64,000 nucleotides of DNA from an uncultured Prevotellaceae bacterium (GCA_900317325.1 ONGE01000008.1:62001-126000), one strand, 5' to 3'; numbered from the stretch's first letter, positions 8,773 through 18,596 are shown. Notes: generated by a model from the sequence alone, not told the origin. A program made the numbers and translations.

Positions 8773-10992
8773 ATGACGATACAAGAGATAGAGAACCTCC
8801 ACAAGCAAGTGGCTCGGTGTATCGAGGGCGGTGAGACTTACGACGCATTCAACCACCTCGACACGCTAGTGAAGGAATCCGGCCGTGGCAACCTGAATGA
8901 TGAACTGGAAAGGTTGCGCATGTCCTATACTTTCATGCTCAAATATCTGGAACAAGGCGTGAAGGACCCGGAACGCGAGCAGATTCTCATGGGCATCAAT
9001 CAGTCGTTGCACACCATCAACGACCGTTGTTACATCGGCTTGAAAGAGCCTATCAGCCCCGATGTGTTCTACGCTCGTCGCCGGGAATTGGGCAACACTT
9101 CCCTGATGGAGATCATCGAAGACTACCGCGAGGCACTCCGGGAATTACACCTAGTGCAGTCAGTTCCTGCAGACCAAAGTGACAATCGTGCCATTTTGTC
9201 ACGTCTCAAGCAAGTCGAAGCCCTGGAGACAAAACTCTTCAATCGCGTGTGGTCAACTTTCCCGATTTCGACCGAGGATTCCAGCAGCCTTAAACTGTGC
9301 ATCAGCGGGGACATCCTGCCTGTGCACACACGCTGCTTGCTTGTCTCGGCTCTGCTGCTAGGCCTGATGATGTTCTACGACGAGAACAAGTTGTTCAATC
9401 TGCTTGAGGCCTACAGTCAAAGCGACGAGCCACAAGTGCAGTTGCGCGCGTTGACGTGCGCCATGCTCACTATGCTGGCTCACCCGAAACGCACCGCTAT
9501 TTCTAAGGGGGTTAAAACCCGCATCGCCGCGCTGCTCGACACTCCAGAGTTTGAGCAAGACGTGTGGAACATACAGGTGCAGTTGGCCCGTTCCCGCAAC
9601 ACCGAGAATGTGAAAAAACGGGTGCAGGGCGACCTCATCCCCAACATCATGAAGATGCGCCCTGACATCATCGACAAGCTCAAGGACAAGGATTCACAAA
9701 TCATCGACCTGAGTGATATCGAGGCCAATCCTGACTGGCAACAATGGCTGGATCAGAGTGGTATAGCCCGTCGCATCGAGGAGTTTAATGCCATGCAGAT
9801 CGAGGGCAGCGACGTGTTCATCGCCACCTTTGCCCACTTGAAGTCCTTCCCCTTCTTCAAGACCCTGAGCAATTGGTTCCTGCCCTTCCATCCGGCCCAC
9901 TCGATGGTGTTGGAGAGTTTGGGTGCAGGAAAACAGAGCCTGGCCGACGTGGTACAGCATGCACCCTACCTGTGCAACAGCGACAAGTTCTCATTCTGTC
10001 TGTCGCTGGGAGCCCTGCCCGACAGTCAACGCAGCATGATGTCGGCTCAACTCGAGGAGCAGAACGCCGCGCTCAACGAGGCCCAGCAAGCCGAGCTGCC
10101 CGACAACCGCAAGCGACGCGTGAGCATCATCAACGCATTCGTCCAGGATTTATACCGTTTCTTCAAACTCTTCTCGCGCCGTCGCGAATTCATCGCGGTG
10201 ATGGACAACCCGGGACTCGACATGACCGATTGCCTGCCGTTAGCCCAAATCACCCGCAACGCGCGTGTGCTGGAGTTGTTGGGAACGCTCTATTTCAAGA
10301 ATGCGTTCTACGACGATGCCATCAAGTGCTTCACCCGTCTCGAAGGCATGGACAACGTCAGCGACGACCACATTTATCAGAAGATAGGCTTTGCTTATCA
10401 GAATGCCGACAAACCGCGTGAAGCATTGAACTATTTCAAGCGACATGAACTGCTCCAGGAGAACGATGAGTGGAACATGAGGCACATCGCCGCTTGTTAT
10501 CGCCAGTTAGGAGACTACGGCAAAGCGCTGGACTATTATCGACGCGCCGAGGCCCTGAACCCCGACAATGTATCGCTCACACTCACCATCGGCCACGTGC
10601 TGCTCGAGAACGGCAATACAAGCGAAGCCTTGCAGCAGTATTATAAGGCCGACCTCATGAACGGAGTCAAGCATCGCGCCTGGCGTCCCATCGCATGGTG
10701 CTCGTTCCTGCTCAACGAATATGACCGCGCCCTGGACTACTATGACCGCATCGCACAAGAAGACACGCCCTCGGCCCAGGATCTGCTGAACCGAGGCCAC
10801 GTGCTGCTGTGCCAAGGGAATACCCAGGAAGCCATCAGCACCTATCGCGAGTCATTGCGTCTGATGGACGGAGACCGTCAGAAATTCCGCCAGGCATTCA
10901 AGGGCGATGCCGTGGAACTGCGACTTCACGGCATATCCACCGTTGACCAATCGCTTATCCCCGATGCCGTGTGCTCGCTGCGTGATAACTAA
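8773..10992 (+). CDS. Tetratricopeptide-repeat protein
   Basis: A 739-residue protein without a signal peptide, so probably cytoplasmic. The first two thirds are helical and not recognisable. The last third (about 500-710) contains TPR units, for example LLGTLYFKNAFYDDAIKCF, IGFAYQNADKPREALNYF, IAACYRQLGDYGKALDYYR and LTIGHVLLENGNTSEALQQYY. TPRs form protein-protein interaction surfaces; no enzyme motif is visible. It is separated by 20 bases from dnaG and is likely cotranscribed with it, but that does not prove a role in replication. The start at 8773 follows a TAnnTTTG box by 50 bases. The fold of the C-terminal part is confident; the function is unknown. Confidence 0.85.
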   Translation: MTIQEIENLHKQVARCIEGGETYDAFNHLDTLVKESGRGNLNDELERLRMSYTFMLKYLEQGVKDPEREQILMGINQSLHTINDRCYIGLKEPISPDVFYARRRELGNTSLMEIIEDYREALRELHLVQSVPADQSDNRAILSRLKQVEALETKLFNRVWSTFPISTEDSSSLKLCISGDILPVHTRCLLVSALLLGLMMFYDENKLFNLLEAYSQSDEPQVQLRALTCAMLTMLAHPKRTAISKGVKTRIAALLDTPEFEQDVWNIQVQLARSRNTENVKKRVQGDLIPNIMKMRPDIIDKLKDKDSQIIDLSDIEANPDWQQWLDQSGIARRIEEFNAMQIEGSDVFIATFAHLKSFPFFKTLSNWFLPFHPAHSMVLESLGAGKQSLADVVQHAPYLCNSDKFSFCLSLGALPDSQRSMMSAQLEEQNAALNEAQQAELPDNRKRRVSIINAFVQDLYRFFKLFSRRREFIAVMDNPGLDMTDCLPLAQITRNARVLELLGTLYFKNAFYDDAIKCFTRLEGMDNVSDDHIYQKIGFAYQNADKPREALNYFKRHELLQENDEWNMRHIAACYRQLGDYGKALDYYRRAEALNPDNVSLTLTIGHVLLENGNTSEALQQYYKADLMNGVKHRAWRPIAWCSFLLNEYDRALDYYDRIAQEDTPSAQDLLNRGHVLLCQGNTQEAISTYRESLRLMDGDRQKFRQAFKGDAVELRLHGISTVDQSLIPDAVCSLRDN

Positions 10993-11012
10993 CTGCAAAC
11001 CATCAGCTGACA

Positions 11013-13265
11013 ATGATTGACCACAATACAGTACAACAGATTCTCGACACCGCCGACATCGTGGACGTGGTGAGCGATTTCGTGGCACTCAAGAAACGTG
11101 GTGCCAACTGGATTGGCCTGTGCCCCTTCCACAACGATCGCCGACCGTCGTTCTACGTCTCCCGGTCCAAGGGAATCTGCAAGTGTTTTGCCTGTGGAGA
11201 GGGCGGCAGCGCCGTCAACTTCATCATGAAGCACGAGCAGCTGAGCTATCCTGAGGCCCTGCGTTACCTGGCGCGCAAATATCACATCGACATCCAGGAA
11301 AAAGAGCTCACCGATGATGAGAAACTGGCTCAGACCGAGCGCGAAGCGATGCTCATGCTCAACGAGTGGGCATGCTCCTATTTCGAAAAACAGCTCCACG
11401 AGACCCAAGCCGGCCAAGAGATAGGGCTTTCCTATTTCAGGGAGCGTGGTTTCAACGACACAACCATCAAGGAGTTCAGGTTAGGTTACTCCAGCGAGGG
11501 ATATGATGACTTCTACAAGGCCGCTGTTGCCCAGGGCTTTAATCCCAAGCTGCTGTTTGACACGGGACTGTGCATCGCCGATGACCGCGGTGGTGGCCGT
11601 GACCGTTTTCGCGGCCGCGTGATGTTCCCGATCATGAACATCGCCGGCAAGGTCATTGCCTTCGGCGGCAGGACGCTCAAGAAAGACAAGAACATTGCAA
11701 AATATGTCAACTCTCCCGAGTCCTCGATTTATTCCAAGCGCAACGTGATTTACGGGCTCTATCAAGCCAAGCGCGAAATCAGTAAAGCCGATAAATGCTT
11801 TATTGTCGAGGGATATGCCGATGTCATCTCGATGCATCAAACAGGATTCAAGAATGTGATTGCCTCGTCGGGCACCGCGTTGACCGAGGGGCACATCCAT
11901 GCCATCCGCCGTTTCACCAACAACGTCACCGAGATGTTTGACGGTGATGCCGCCGGTATCAAGGCGGCCATCCGCGGTGTGGACATGTTGCTGAAAGAAG
12001 GCCTGAGCATCAAGGTGTTGTCGTTACCGCCCGAAGATGACCCCGACACCTTTGTCCGCGCCCACAGTTTTGCCGAGGTCGAAGAGTACATCCGCGAGAA
12101 TGAAGCCGACTTCATCAACTTCAAGTCCAATGTTGTTCTCAAGGACGCGCAGAACGATCCCATCAAACGCACTGCCGCAATCACCGATGTGGTCAAATCC
12201 ATCGCGCTCATTCCTGATGAAATAGCCCGCATGGTCTATGCCAAGGAATGCAGCACCTTGTTCGGCTTTGACGAGCAGACGATCCTGCGCCAGATCAAGC
12301 AGTACCGCGGGAAATACAAGGAGCAATGGCGCAAGGAACGTGAACAGCAACAAGCCCGCGAAGCCCGTGAGAGCCGCAACAATCCACCTGCAATTGCCGA
12401 AGGGCCGGAAACAGATGGAGAAACGCCGCCACCACCCACATTCCCCCTCGATGATGCTCCTGTTTACAATGAGCCGCCCGCAGTTGCACCCGCACGACGC
12501 AGCGTCAGCCAGACCGACAACATCAACGTTCAAGAGCGCGAGGTCATCAGGCTCGTGGTTAACTACGGAATGTGCTATCTCACCGATACTGAGTATGACG
12601 ACGGCAGCGTGCGTCAAACTACCGTGCTGGAGCACATCAACAACGAGCTCAATCTGGACCAGATGAGTTTCACCGACCCGCTGTACAAGCGAATATTTGA
12701 AATCGCCAAGCAGTATATCGAGCCATTCTACAAGGATCTGGCAGAGTTCAACGTCGGGCTTCAGGATCGCATGAACGAGTTCATCCGGCAAGAAATGGCC
12801 GAGCTGGACGACAATGAGCTGAGTGCCACTGACAGCACAACACTCATCAACGCCCAGGAACTCAAGGAAAAAGCGATCAGGGCCAAAGCGACTGTTAAGT
12901 CAAATCAAGAGACACAGGCTTTCAGCAGCGGTTACCTGCAACGCATCTTGTGCTCGATCGATGATGATGCAGTAAGGCAGCTGGCCTGTGACCTGGTCAC
13001 CGACAATCTGCCTCAACTCAGCAAGATACACACCAAGTTCGCTGTCGTTGTCGAAGAACAAGACCGGCTGCAGAGCATCGTGCCCGAGCGGTTGTACAAC
13101 TGGAAAAACGCCCTGCTGGTGCAAAAAATCAACGAGACCAAGAATCAGATAGCACATGCCGACCCCGCCCAACTCCCTCAACTCATGAAATACCTTCAGG
13201 AGTTATACGAAGTGAGACACAGGCTAGCCGAGATCCTAGGCGACAGGGTTGTCAATCCCAATTGA
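11013..13265 (+). CDS. dnaG: DNA primase DnaG
   Basis: Makes RNA primers for lagging-strand synthesis and works with the replicative helicase. The 750-residue protein has the N-terminal CHC2 zinc-binding domain (CPFH ... CFAC, about residues 38-64). The catalytic core contains a TOPRIM fold with the acidic motifs EGYAD (about 265) and DGDAAG (about 310). A long low-complexity, proline- and glutamate-rich linker (about 455-500) leads to the C-terminal helicase-binding region. At 750 residues it is longer than E. coli DnaG (581), because of this linker and an enlarged C-terminal domain, which is common in Bacteroidetes. It is downstream of the TPR gene with a 20-base gap. Identification is secure. 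Confidence 0.96.
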   Translation: MIDHNTVQQILDTADIVDVVSDFVALKKRGANWIGLCPFHNDRRPSFYVSRSKGICKCFACGEGGSAVNFIMKHEQLSYPEALRYLARKYHIDIQEKELTDDEKLAQTEREAMLMLNEWACSYFEKQLHETQAGQEIGLSYFRERGFNDTTIKEFRLGYSSEGYDDFYKAAVAQGFNPKLLFDTGLCIADDRGGGRDRFRGRVMFPIMNIAGKVIAFGGRTLKKDKNIAKYVNSPESSIYSKRNVIYGLYQAKREISKADKCFIVEGYADVISMHQTGFKNVIASSGTALTEGHIHAIRRFTNNVTEMFDGDAAGIKAAIRGVDMLLKEGLSIKVLSLPPEDDPDTFVRAHSFAEVEEYIRENEADFINFKSNVVLKDAQNDPIKRTAAITDVVKSIALIPDEIARMVYAKECSTLFGFDEQTILRQIKQYRGKYKEQWRKEREQQQAREARESRNNPPAIAEGPETDGETPPPPTFPLDDAPVYNEPPAVAPARRSVSQTDNINVQEREVIRLVVNYGMCYLTDTEYDDGSVRQTTVLEHINNELNLDQMSFTDPLYKRIFEIAKQYIEPFYKDLAEFNVGLQDRMNEFIRQEMAELDDNELSATDSTTLINAQELKEKAIRAKATVKSNQETQAFSSGYLQRILCSIDDDAVRQLACDLVTDNLPQLSKIHTKFAVVVEEQDRLQSIVPERLYNWKNALLVQKINETKNQIAHADPAQLPQLMKYLQELYEVRHRLAEILGDRVVNPN

Positions 13266-13309
13266 TGGCCAAGGCTTGTTTTAGGTGGTCAGCATCTTTT
13301 TTATAGTCG

Positions 13310-13345
13310 TTTGCATCTGTTATTTAACAATAATTACTAAATTTG
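13310..13345 (+). promoter_or_regulatory. Putative promoter for the LysM gene
   Basis: TAAATTTG at 13338-13345 matches TAnnTTTG. A TTTG at 13310-13313 is 24 bases upstream, slightly wider than the usual 19-21. It lies about 75 bases before the LysM gene start. Confidence 0.5.
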
Positions 13346-13419
13346 CAACGAATATTAGTGCCTATTTGAGCGCTAGACTTAAACCATTACTTTAAGCAAG
13401 ATACTACAATATTTTGACT

Positions 13420-15447
13420 ATGAAACTAAAATATATCTTTGCTGTTGCAGCTATCGCTTTGGGTGTATTCTCATCTGATGCCCAAACAGGTCTCCCCCAG
13501 ACAACGATTGGAGGTAACAAGTACTATTATTATGAGACTCAGTCAGGAGAGAGCATTTATGACATTGCTGCCCGATTGGGTGTCACCAAGGACGACATCA
13601 TCAAGAACAATCCCGATGCCGCCGACGGCATCGTTCCTGGCATGAGGTTGTATTTTCCCGTTGACGGTAAGGCCGTTCCAGCCCCGGCAACAAGTTCCTC
13701 TAGCACAATTCACGTCGTTGAGCAAGGCGAGACCCTCTATGGCTTGGCCAAACGTTACGGCGTGACCGTCGAGGAGTTGATTGCCGCCAACCCAGGCTCG
13801 GACAATGGCATCAAAATCGGCCAGAAGCTGAACATACCTGAGGGCAAGAGCGCTTCTCCCGGCATCAATGCCAACCAGCAGGTGCAGGACGCCTTCAGCC
13901 GCAACAACACGATGCTGGTATCCGTCCCCCAGGGCGGCGACCCTGTCTATCACAAACTGACAGACGGCGAGAATATCTTCACCCTTGCCAAGCAGTACAA
14001 CAGCAGCATTGAGGGCATCATCACTTCCAATCCCGGCATCAGGCCCGAGGAATACAACACTGGCGCCACCATCAAGATTCTGCCCAATTCGGCTCTGCCG
14101 TTCATCTATGAGCGCACAGCCTACCGCAACTACAAGCATGAGGCGCAACGAGGCGAGACCTACGCCTCGATTGCCGCAGCCAACGGCATCACCGAGGAAG
14201 CCTTGAAGGCCGCCAACCCCGACTTGAAGAAAGTCAAGAAAGGCAAGACCGTCATTGTCCCCAAGCCTTATGTTGAGCGTGTCACCGGCGAGATGGCAAC
14301 CATCCCCGTTGACGAATTACGCGCATATTATGAGCCTCGCCTCAATGACCTGTATGACAACCTGGTGCGCAGAAAGCTTGAAAGCGAGGTGAATATCGCC
14401 ATGATTCTGCCCTTCCAGCTCCACAAGAGTGCCCCGCCCAAGCAGGCCTATCTTTATACTGATTTCTACAAGGGTTTCCTGATGGCACTGGACAGCACGA
14501 CCACCGTTTCGGACAAGCAGATCAACCTAAAGGTCTATGACACTCAGCACAACCTGAATGTCACCGACAGCATCCTCGCCCTTCCCGAGCTCAAGAGCAT
14601 GAACATCATCATCGCTCCCAGCGAGCCTCAGCAACTGGCGAGAATGAACGCCTACGGCAAGGCTAACGGCGTTCCCGTGCTCAACTGCTTCACCACCAAG
14701 AACGAGGACTACCTCGACAATCCTTACGTCTATCAGGTGAACACGCCCACCAACGAGTTGATGCATCGGGTGATGACTTGGTTCGACGAAAAGTTCAACG
14801 GCTACAACGTCATCTTCCTCGAGGCAACCGATGCGGGCGACAACAAGGAAATGTTTGAGCACATACGCCACCACATCAAGGGCAAGAAATACTCGACCTC
14901 ATCCATCAAGGTGAGCGGCGACCTCACCTATGACAACATCTCCAACCAGATGAATCCCGGATCAAAGTATGTGTTCATTCCCTCGTCGGGCGACAAGAAC
15001 CTTCTGAAGAGATTCATCAAAGCCTTGAAGCAGGTCAAGAGCGAACGATTTGACTGTGACCTGTCGCTGATCGCTTACCCCGAGTATGTGCTCCATCTCA
15101 AGGATTATCAGACCGATCTGCAGGATGTGGACACCTATATGTTCAGCCGCTTCTTTAACGCCAAGGGTTTCCGCACCCGTGACCTAGAATCGGCTTACAA
15201 GGCCAACTTTGGCGGCGAACCCTTACAGGCAGTGCCCAACATGGCCATCTACGGCTTTGACGTGGGCATGTATCTGCTCAAGTCCCTCGGTGTTGACGGC
15301 ATCATTGATGACGAGACCCCGTTGTACAAGGGCATTCAGACCAGCTTTGACTGGGAGCGCGGCGACAACTGGCGCGGCTATACCAATCAAGCCATCGAGA
15401 TTGTTCATTTTTCGACCGACCATCAAATCACGGTACACGTGAAATGA
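13420..15447 (+). CDS. LysM repeat protein with periplasmic-binding-type domain
   Basis: Exported protein of about 675 residues. The ATG at 13420 gives a signal peptide starting MKLKYIFAVAAIALG and ending near SDAQ; a TTG two codons earlier is less likely. Four LysM-like modules follow (roughly 30-75, 95-140, 165-210 and 225-270), each with the pattern GE-x-hydrophobic-x-IA ... NP ... G ... L-x-hydrophobic-P. LysM modules bind GlcNAc polymers such as peptidoglycan. From about 320 on, the chain resembles a type 1 periplasmic-binding fold (INIAMILPFQLHKS, FYKGFLMALDS, VPNMAIYGFDVGMYLLKSL), seen in receptor or ABC-type ligand-binding proteins. The stop overlaps the start of the next gene, an outer-membrane barrel, as ATGA, so the two are translationally coupled and may form an envelope complex. 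Confidence 0.88.
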   Translation: MKLKYIFAVAAIALGVFSSDAQTGLPQTTIGGNKYYYYETQSGESIYDIAARLGVTKDDIIKNNPDAADGIVPGMRLYFPVDGKAVPAPATSSSSTIHVVEQGETLYGLAKRYGVTVEELIAANPGSDNGIKIGQKLNIPEGKSASPGINANQQVQDAFSRNNTMLVSVPQGGDPVYHKLTDGENIFTLAKQYNSSIEGIITSNPGIRPEEYNTGATIKILPNSALPFIYERTAYRNYKHEAQRGETYASIAAANGITEEALKAANPDLKKVKKGKTVIVPKPYVERVTGEMATIPVDELRAYYEPRLNDLYDNLVRRKLESEVNIAMILPFQLHKSAPPKQAYLYTDFYKGFLMALDSTTTVSDKQINLKVYDTQHNLNVTDSILALPELKSMNIIIAPSEPQQLARMNAYGKANGVPVLNCFTTKNEDYLDNPYVYQVNTPTNELMHRVMTWFDEKFNGYNVIFLEATDAGDNKEMFEHIRHHIKGKKYSTSSIKVSGDLTYDNISNQMNPGSKYVFIPSSGDKNLLKRFIKALKQVKSERFDCDLSLIAYPEYVLHLKDYQTDLQDVDTYMFSRFFNAKGFRTRDLESAYKANFGGEPLQAVPNMAIYGFDVGMYLLKSLGVDGIIDDETPLYKGIQTSFDWERGDNWRGYTNQAIEIVHFSTDHQITVHVK

Positions 15448-16124
15448 GACGATTAGCCCTCCTGCTGACTGTACTGTTGCCTTCGCTGCTCGCCATGTCC
15501 CAGACGCATTACGAGGGGACTATCGCTGTGGGCGGCAAAGGCGGCGTATCATTGTCAAGAGTCAACTTCAACCCGACCGTGCAACAGCTGTTCCTGCCGG
15601 GCGCCACTGCCGGTGTTATGTTCCGTTACATCGAGGAGCGGAACTTCGGCATCCTGGCCGAATTCAACTTGACTCAACGGGGCTGGAAAGAGAATTTTGA
15701 GGAATCGGACTATAACTACAGCCACCAATTCACCTATCTGGAGCTGCCCATCATGACTCACATCTTCTTCGGCAACCGGCGCGTCAAAGGGTTCTTCAAC
15801 TTGGGTCCTGAAATCAACGTGATGCTGGGAGACGGCATCAAGTCCAATTTCACCTATACCGATGCCGAGAACATGGACTATTTCATCAATGACACCCGCC
15901 ACATCGAGCAGATGACCATGCAAGTCAACAACAAGCTGGATTACGGCATCTGTGCAGGAGCGGGCATGGAGGTCAATTTGAATCCCAAACACTCGCTGTT
16001 GCTCGAAGGACGCTTCTATTACGGGCTCACCGACGTGTTCCCCAACCACAAGACCGACATGTTCTCCAGTTCCAATTCGATGAGTATCACAGTCACGCTG
16101 GGTTACTTCTATCGACTGAAATGA
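15444..16124 (+). CDS. PorT-like outer-membrane beta-barrel protein
   Basis: A 226-residue protein with a signal peptide (LALLLTVLLPSLLAMSQ). Alternating hydrophobic strands ending in an aromatic residue (SITVTLGYFYRLK) are typical of small outer-membrane barrels. Motifs such as GVMFRYIEERNFGILAEFNLTQRGWKE and TYLELPIMTHIFFG match the PorT/OmpA-like barrel families of Bacteroidetes. Its start codon overlaps the preceding LysM gene stop by four bases, so the two are one operon. A hairpin with a T-run follows. The assigned fold is strong; a specific role (for example in secretion or envelope stabilisation) is inference only. Confidence 0.85.
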   Translation: MRRLALLLTVLLPSLLAMSQTHYEGTIAVGGKGGVSLSRVNFNPTVQQLFLPGATAGVMFRYIEERNFGILAEFNLTQRGWKENFEESDYNYSHQFTYLELPIMTHIFFGNRRVKGFFNLGPEINVMLGDGIKSNFTYTDAENMDYFINDTRHIEQMTMQVNNKLDYGICAGAGMEVNLNPKHSLLLEGRFYYGLTDVFPNHKTDMFSSSNSMSITVTLGYFYRLK

Positions 16125-16144
16125 ACCGATCAATAAAACGGCAT

Positions 16145-16184
16145 ACAGGCCGCCGGGCGCAAGCCTCTGGCGGTCTGTTTTTCT
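16145..16184 (+). terminator. Rho-independent terminator after the barrel gene
   Basis: The arms ACAGGCCGCC (16145-16154) and GGCGGTCTGT (16169-16178) pair over 10 bp with one G-U. They are followed by TTTTCTT. The hairpin closes the LysM/barrel operon. Confidence 0.85.
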
Positions 16185-16309
16185 TGAACAAGTCCCTTTA
16201 TTCACCGATTATCGTGGAGTTGAAACATGAGGGAGAATGAGCATTCCACAAAATAGCGGGATTTAATAAATATTATTACTATTTTTTTTATAATGTGGAG
16301 AATTTGGAT

Positions 16310-16317
16310 TACTTTTG
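16310..16317 (+). promoter_or_regulatory. Second possible -7 box upstream of the lipoate ligase
   Basis: TACTTTTG matches TAnnTTTG and sits about 80 bases before a better promoter at 16367-16398. Both are followed by CA, which makes two near-identical ACTTTTGCA boxes. Confidence 0.4.
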
Positions 16318-16366
16318 CACACGACTGCAAAAGCAGCCTCCGTCTTTTACGAAAATGAATCTCAGT

Positions 16367-16398
16367 TTTGTTTTTGTAGCCGACTTGCACTACTTTTG
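16367..16398 (+). promoter_or_regulatory. Promoter of the lipoate ligase/glycine cleavage cluster
   Basis: TTTG at 16367-16370 and TACTTTTG at 16391-16398 are separated by 20 bases, which fits the Bacteroides -33/-7 consensus. The box ends 19 bases before the lplA start, giving a very short leader. Confidence 0.7.
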
Positions 16399-16416
16399 CA
16401 GGTACTTTAGACAAAC

Positions 16417-17427
16417 ATGATGAAATACCTTAGTCTGCCTGACAACGCGACACGCATCCTCCCTTTCTATCTGGCAATGGAGGAGTTTGCCGCACGCATT
16501 ATTGGAGAGGATGACATCTTCTTCATGTGGCAGGTGGACCCCACTGTCATTTTTGGCCGCAATCAGTTGATTGCCAACGAGGTGAACGTGGATTATTGCC
16601 GCGAGCACGGCATCGCCTTCTACCGTCGTCGCAGCGGCGGCGGTTGTGTGTATGCCGACAAGGATAACATCATGTTCAGCTACATCACGCGCAGCGACGA
16701 AGTACAGACGACCTTCACACGCTACACCAGTGCTGTAGCGGCAATGTTGCAGCAGCTCGGCCTCAATGCAACTGCCAGCGACCGAAATGACGTGCACATC
16801 GACGGGCGCAAGGTGAGCGGCAACGCGTTCTATCACATTCCAGGGCGCAGCATAGTGCACGGCACGATGCTCTACGACACCAACATGGAGCACATGCTCA
16901 ACGCCATTACGCCCTCTCGCGAGAAACTCACGAGCAAGGGCGTGGAATCGGTCCGCAGCCACATCACGATGCTGAGCGAGCACCTGTCGATGGACATCGA
17001 GGACTTCAAGCGCCACGTGCGCGAGGCGATGTGCGACGGTGAGATACTACTGACCGCCGACGATGTCGCCGAGGTTGAGCGCCTCACACTACCCTATCTG
17101 GAGCCGTCATTCCTGTGGGGCAACAACCCGCCCTATGAGGTCGCTCGTGGCGGGCGCATCGAGGGTGTGGGCAGCATACACGTGAATGTGAAGGTCAACC
17201 ACGACAAGGTAAGCGACCTTCACTTGACAGGTGATTTCCTGCCCCTGTGTGACGCACGTGAGGCGATGCTGGAAACATTGCGTGGCGTGAGAATTGAACC
17301 AGATGACCTGCGTGCCGCCCTTGACGGCAAAGACGCCGGTCGCTGGATACTGAATTTAAAAAACGAGCAATTGATCAAGCTGTTGGCGAATACCGATCAG
17401 GCTTCAGAGATTGTTCCTGGAACGTAA
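16417..17427 (+). CDS. lplA: Lipoate--protein ligase A
   Basis: Activates free lipoate with ATP and attaches it to the lysine of lipoyl domains, here most likely the H protein encoded downstream. The 336-residue protein has the catalytic-domain motif RRRSGGGCVY (about 70-79), the lysine motif GRKVSGNAFY (Lys at about 132), and the C-terminal accessory domain (about 245-330) with the LR....LD pattern. The gene begins with ATGATG, so Met1 and Met2 are both possible starts. It is 46 bases upstream of gcvT and shares its promoter by context. This placement suggests lipoate salvage dedicated to glycine cleavage. No lipA or lipB is visible in the window. Confidence 0.95.
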   Translation: MMKYLSLPDNATRILPFYLAMEEFAARIIGEDDIFFMWQVDPTVIFGRNQLIANEVNVDYCREHGIAFYRRRSGGGCVYADKDNIMFSYITRSDEVQTTFTRYTSAVAAMLQQLGLNATASDRNDVHIDGRKVSGNAFYHIPGRSIVHGTMLYDTNMEHMLNAITPSREKLTSKGVESVRSHITMLSEHLSMDIEDFKRHVREAMCDGEILLTADDVAEVERLTLPYLEPSFLWGNNPPYEVARGGRIEGVGSIHVNVKVNHDKVSDLHLTGDFLPLCDAREAMLETLRGVRIEPDDLRAALDGKDAGRWILNLKNEQLIKLLANTDQASEIVPGT

Positions 17428-17473
17428 AACTATAGAACTTATAATATTAACCAATTAAAAACCATTTTAAACC

Positions 17474-18571
17474 GTGACTGAAGAAATCAAAGTTACCTGT
17501 CTGCATGACAGGCACGTGGCGCAAGGCGCTCTCATGTCCCCCTTTGCAGGTTACGACATGCCCATCCAGTATGTAGATATCACCACCGAGCACAACGCTG
17601 TTCGTCAGAAGGTGGGTGTTTTTGACGTTTCTCACATGGGCGAGGTGGAAATTACCGGCCCCGATGCCGCCAAGTTCACCAACTACATCTTCACCAATGA
17701 CATCAACGCCATCAAGGCCGGTCAGATTCTATACGGCATGATGCTGTACCCCGACGGCGGTACTGTTGACGACCTGCTGGTTTACCGTGTTGACGACAAC
17801 GATTACTTCCTGGTCATCAATGCAGCCAACATCGACAAGGATGTGGCTTGGATCATGGAGCAGGCCAAGGACTTCGACGTGAAGGTTGACCACCAGAGCG
17901 CACTGTACGGCCAGATTGCTGTTCAGGGTCCCGATGCCGAGAAAACCATGGGCGCTGTGCTGAATATCGACACCACCGACTTGACGTTCTACACCTTCAA
18001 GAAAATGGAATATGACGGCAAGACCATCATCGTGAGCCGCACCGGTTACACCGGCGAGGACGGTTTCGAGGTATATGCCGACCCCGCTATCATCTGCAAG
18101 ATGTGGGATATGCTCATGGAGGCTGGCGTTCAGCCCTGCGGTCTGGGTTGCCGCGACACCCTGCGCTTTGAGGCTGGTCTGCCCCTGTACGGCGACGAGT
18201 TGACCCCCGAGATTTCGCCCATCGCCGCTACCTTCGGCATGTTCGTGAAGCTCGACAAGGAAGGCGGCTTCATCGGCCGTGATGCTTGCGCCCAGCAGAA
18301 GGCTGAAGGCACCCCCAAGAAGCTGGTGGGCCTGGAACTTGAAGGCAAGGCAATTCCCCGCCATGGCTACGAAGTACTCGACGGCGAGAACGTCGTGGGC
18401 TATATCACCACCGGCTATCACAGCATCTCGCTGGACAAGAGCGTAGCCTTTGCTCTGGTTGATCGCGCCGTTGGTGCCCTGGGCAACACGCTGAGCGTAC
18501 GCATCCGCAAGAAAGTGTTCCCCGCCACCGTGGTGAAGAAACGCTTCTATACGCCCAATTACAAGAAGTGA
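17474..18571 (+). CDS. gcvT: Aminomethyltransferase (glycine cleavage T protein)
   Basis: Transfers the methylene group from aminomethyl-lipoyl H protein to tetrahydrofolate and releases ammonia. The 365-residue length is normal. The start is a GTG at 17474: it yields MTEEIKVTCLHDRHVAQGA, which aligns with the usual N-terminus of T proteins, while the next ATG would cut into the conserved SPFAGYDMPIQY. Other family motifs are VGVFDVSHMGEVEITG, ANIDKDVAW and the GYTGEDGFE signature near residue 195. It is followed by a perfect hairpin and then gcvH. Part of the glycine cleavage operon, cytoplasmic. Confidence 0.96.
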   Translation: MTEEIKVTCLHDRHVAQGALMSPFAGYDMPIQYVDITTEHNAVRQKVGVFDVSHMGEVEITGPDAAKFTNYIFTNDINAIKAGQILYGMMLYPDGGTVDDLLVYRVDDNDYFLVINAANIDKDVAWIMEQAKDFDVKVDHQSALYGQIAVQGPDAEKTMGAVLNIDTTDLTFYTFKKMEYDGKTIIVSRTGYTGEDGFEVYADPAIICKMWDMLMEAGVQPCGLGCRDTLRFEAGLPLYGDELTPEISPIAATFGMFVKLDKEGGFIGRDACAQQKAEGTPKKLVGLELEGKAIPRHGYEVLDGENVVGYITTGYHSISLDKSVAFALVDRAVGALGNTLSVRIRKKVFPATVVKKRFYTPNYKK

Positions 18572-18596
18572 TCGATTTTTGCGCTGCAAAAATCGA
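18572..18596. other. Perfect intercistronic hairpin between gcvT and gcvH
   Basis: TCGATTTTTGC (18572-18582) and GCAAAAATCGA (18586-18596) are perfectly complementary over 11 bp with a 3-base loop. The first arm starts one base after the gcvT stop. No T-run follows, so it is more likely an RNA-stability or processing hairpin than a full terminator. Confidence 0.7.

Noticed and set aside
17428-17473. Glycine riboswitch before gcvT
   Set aside because: The gap is only 46 bases, too short for a glycine aptamer, and none of its conserved sequence was seen upstream of lplA either.
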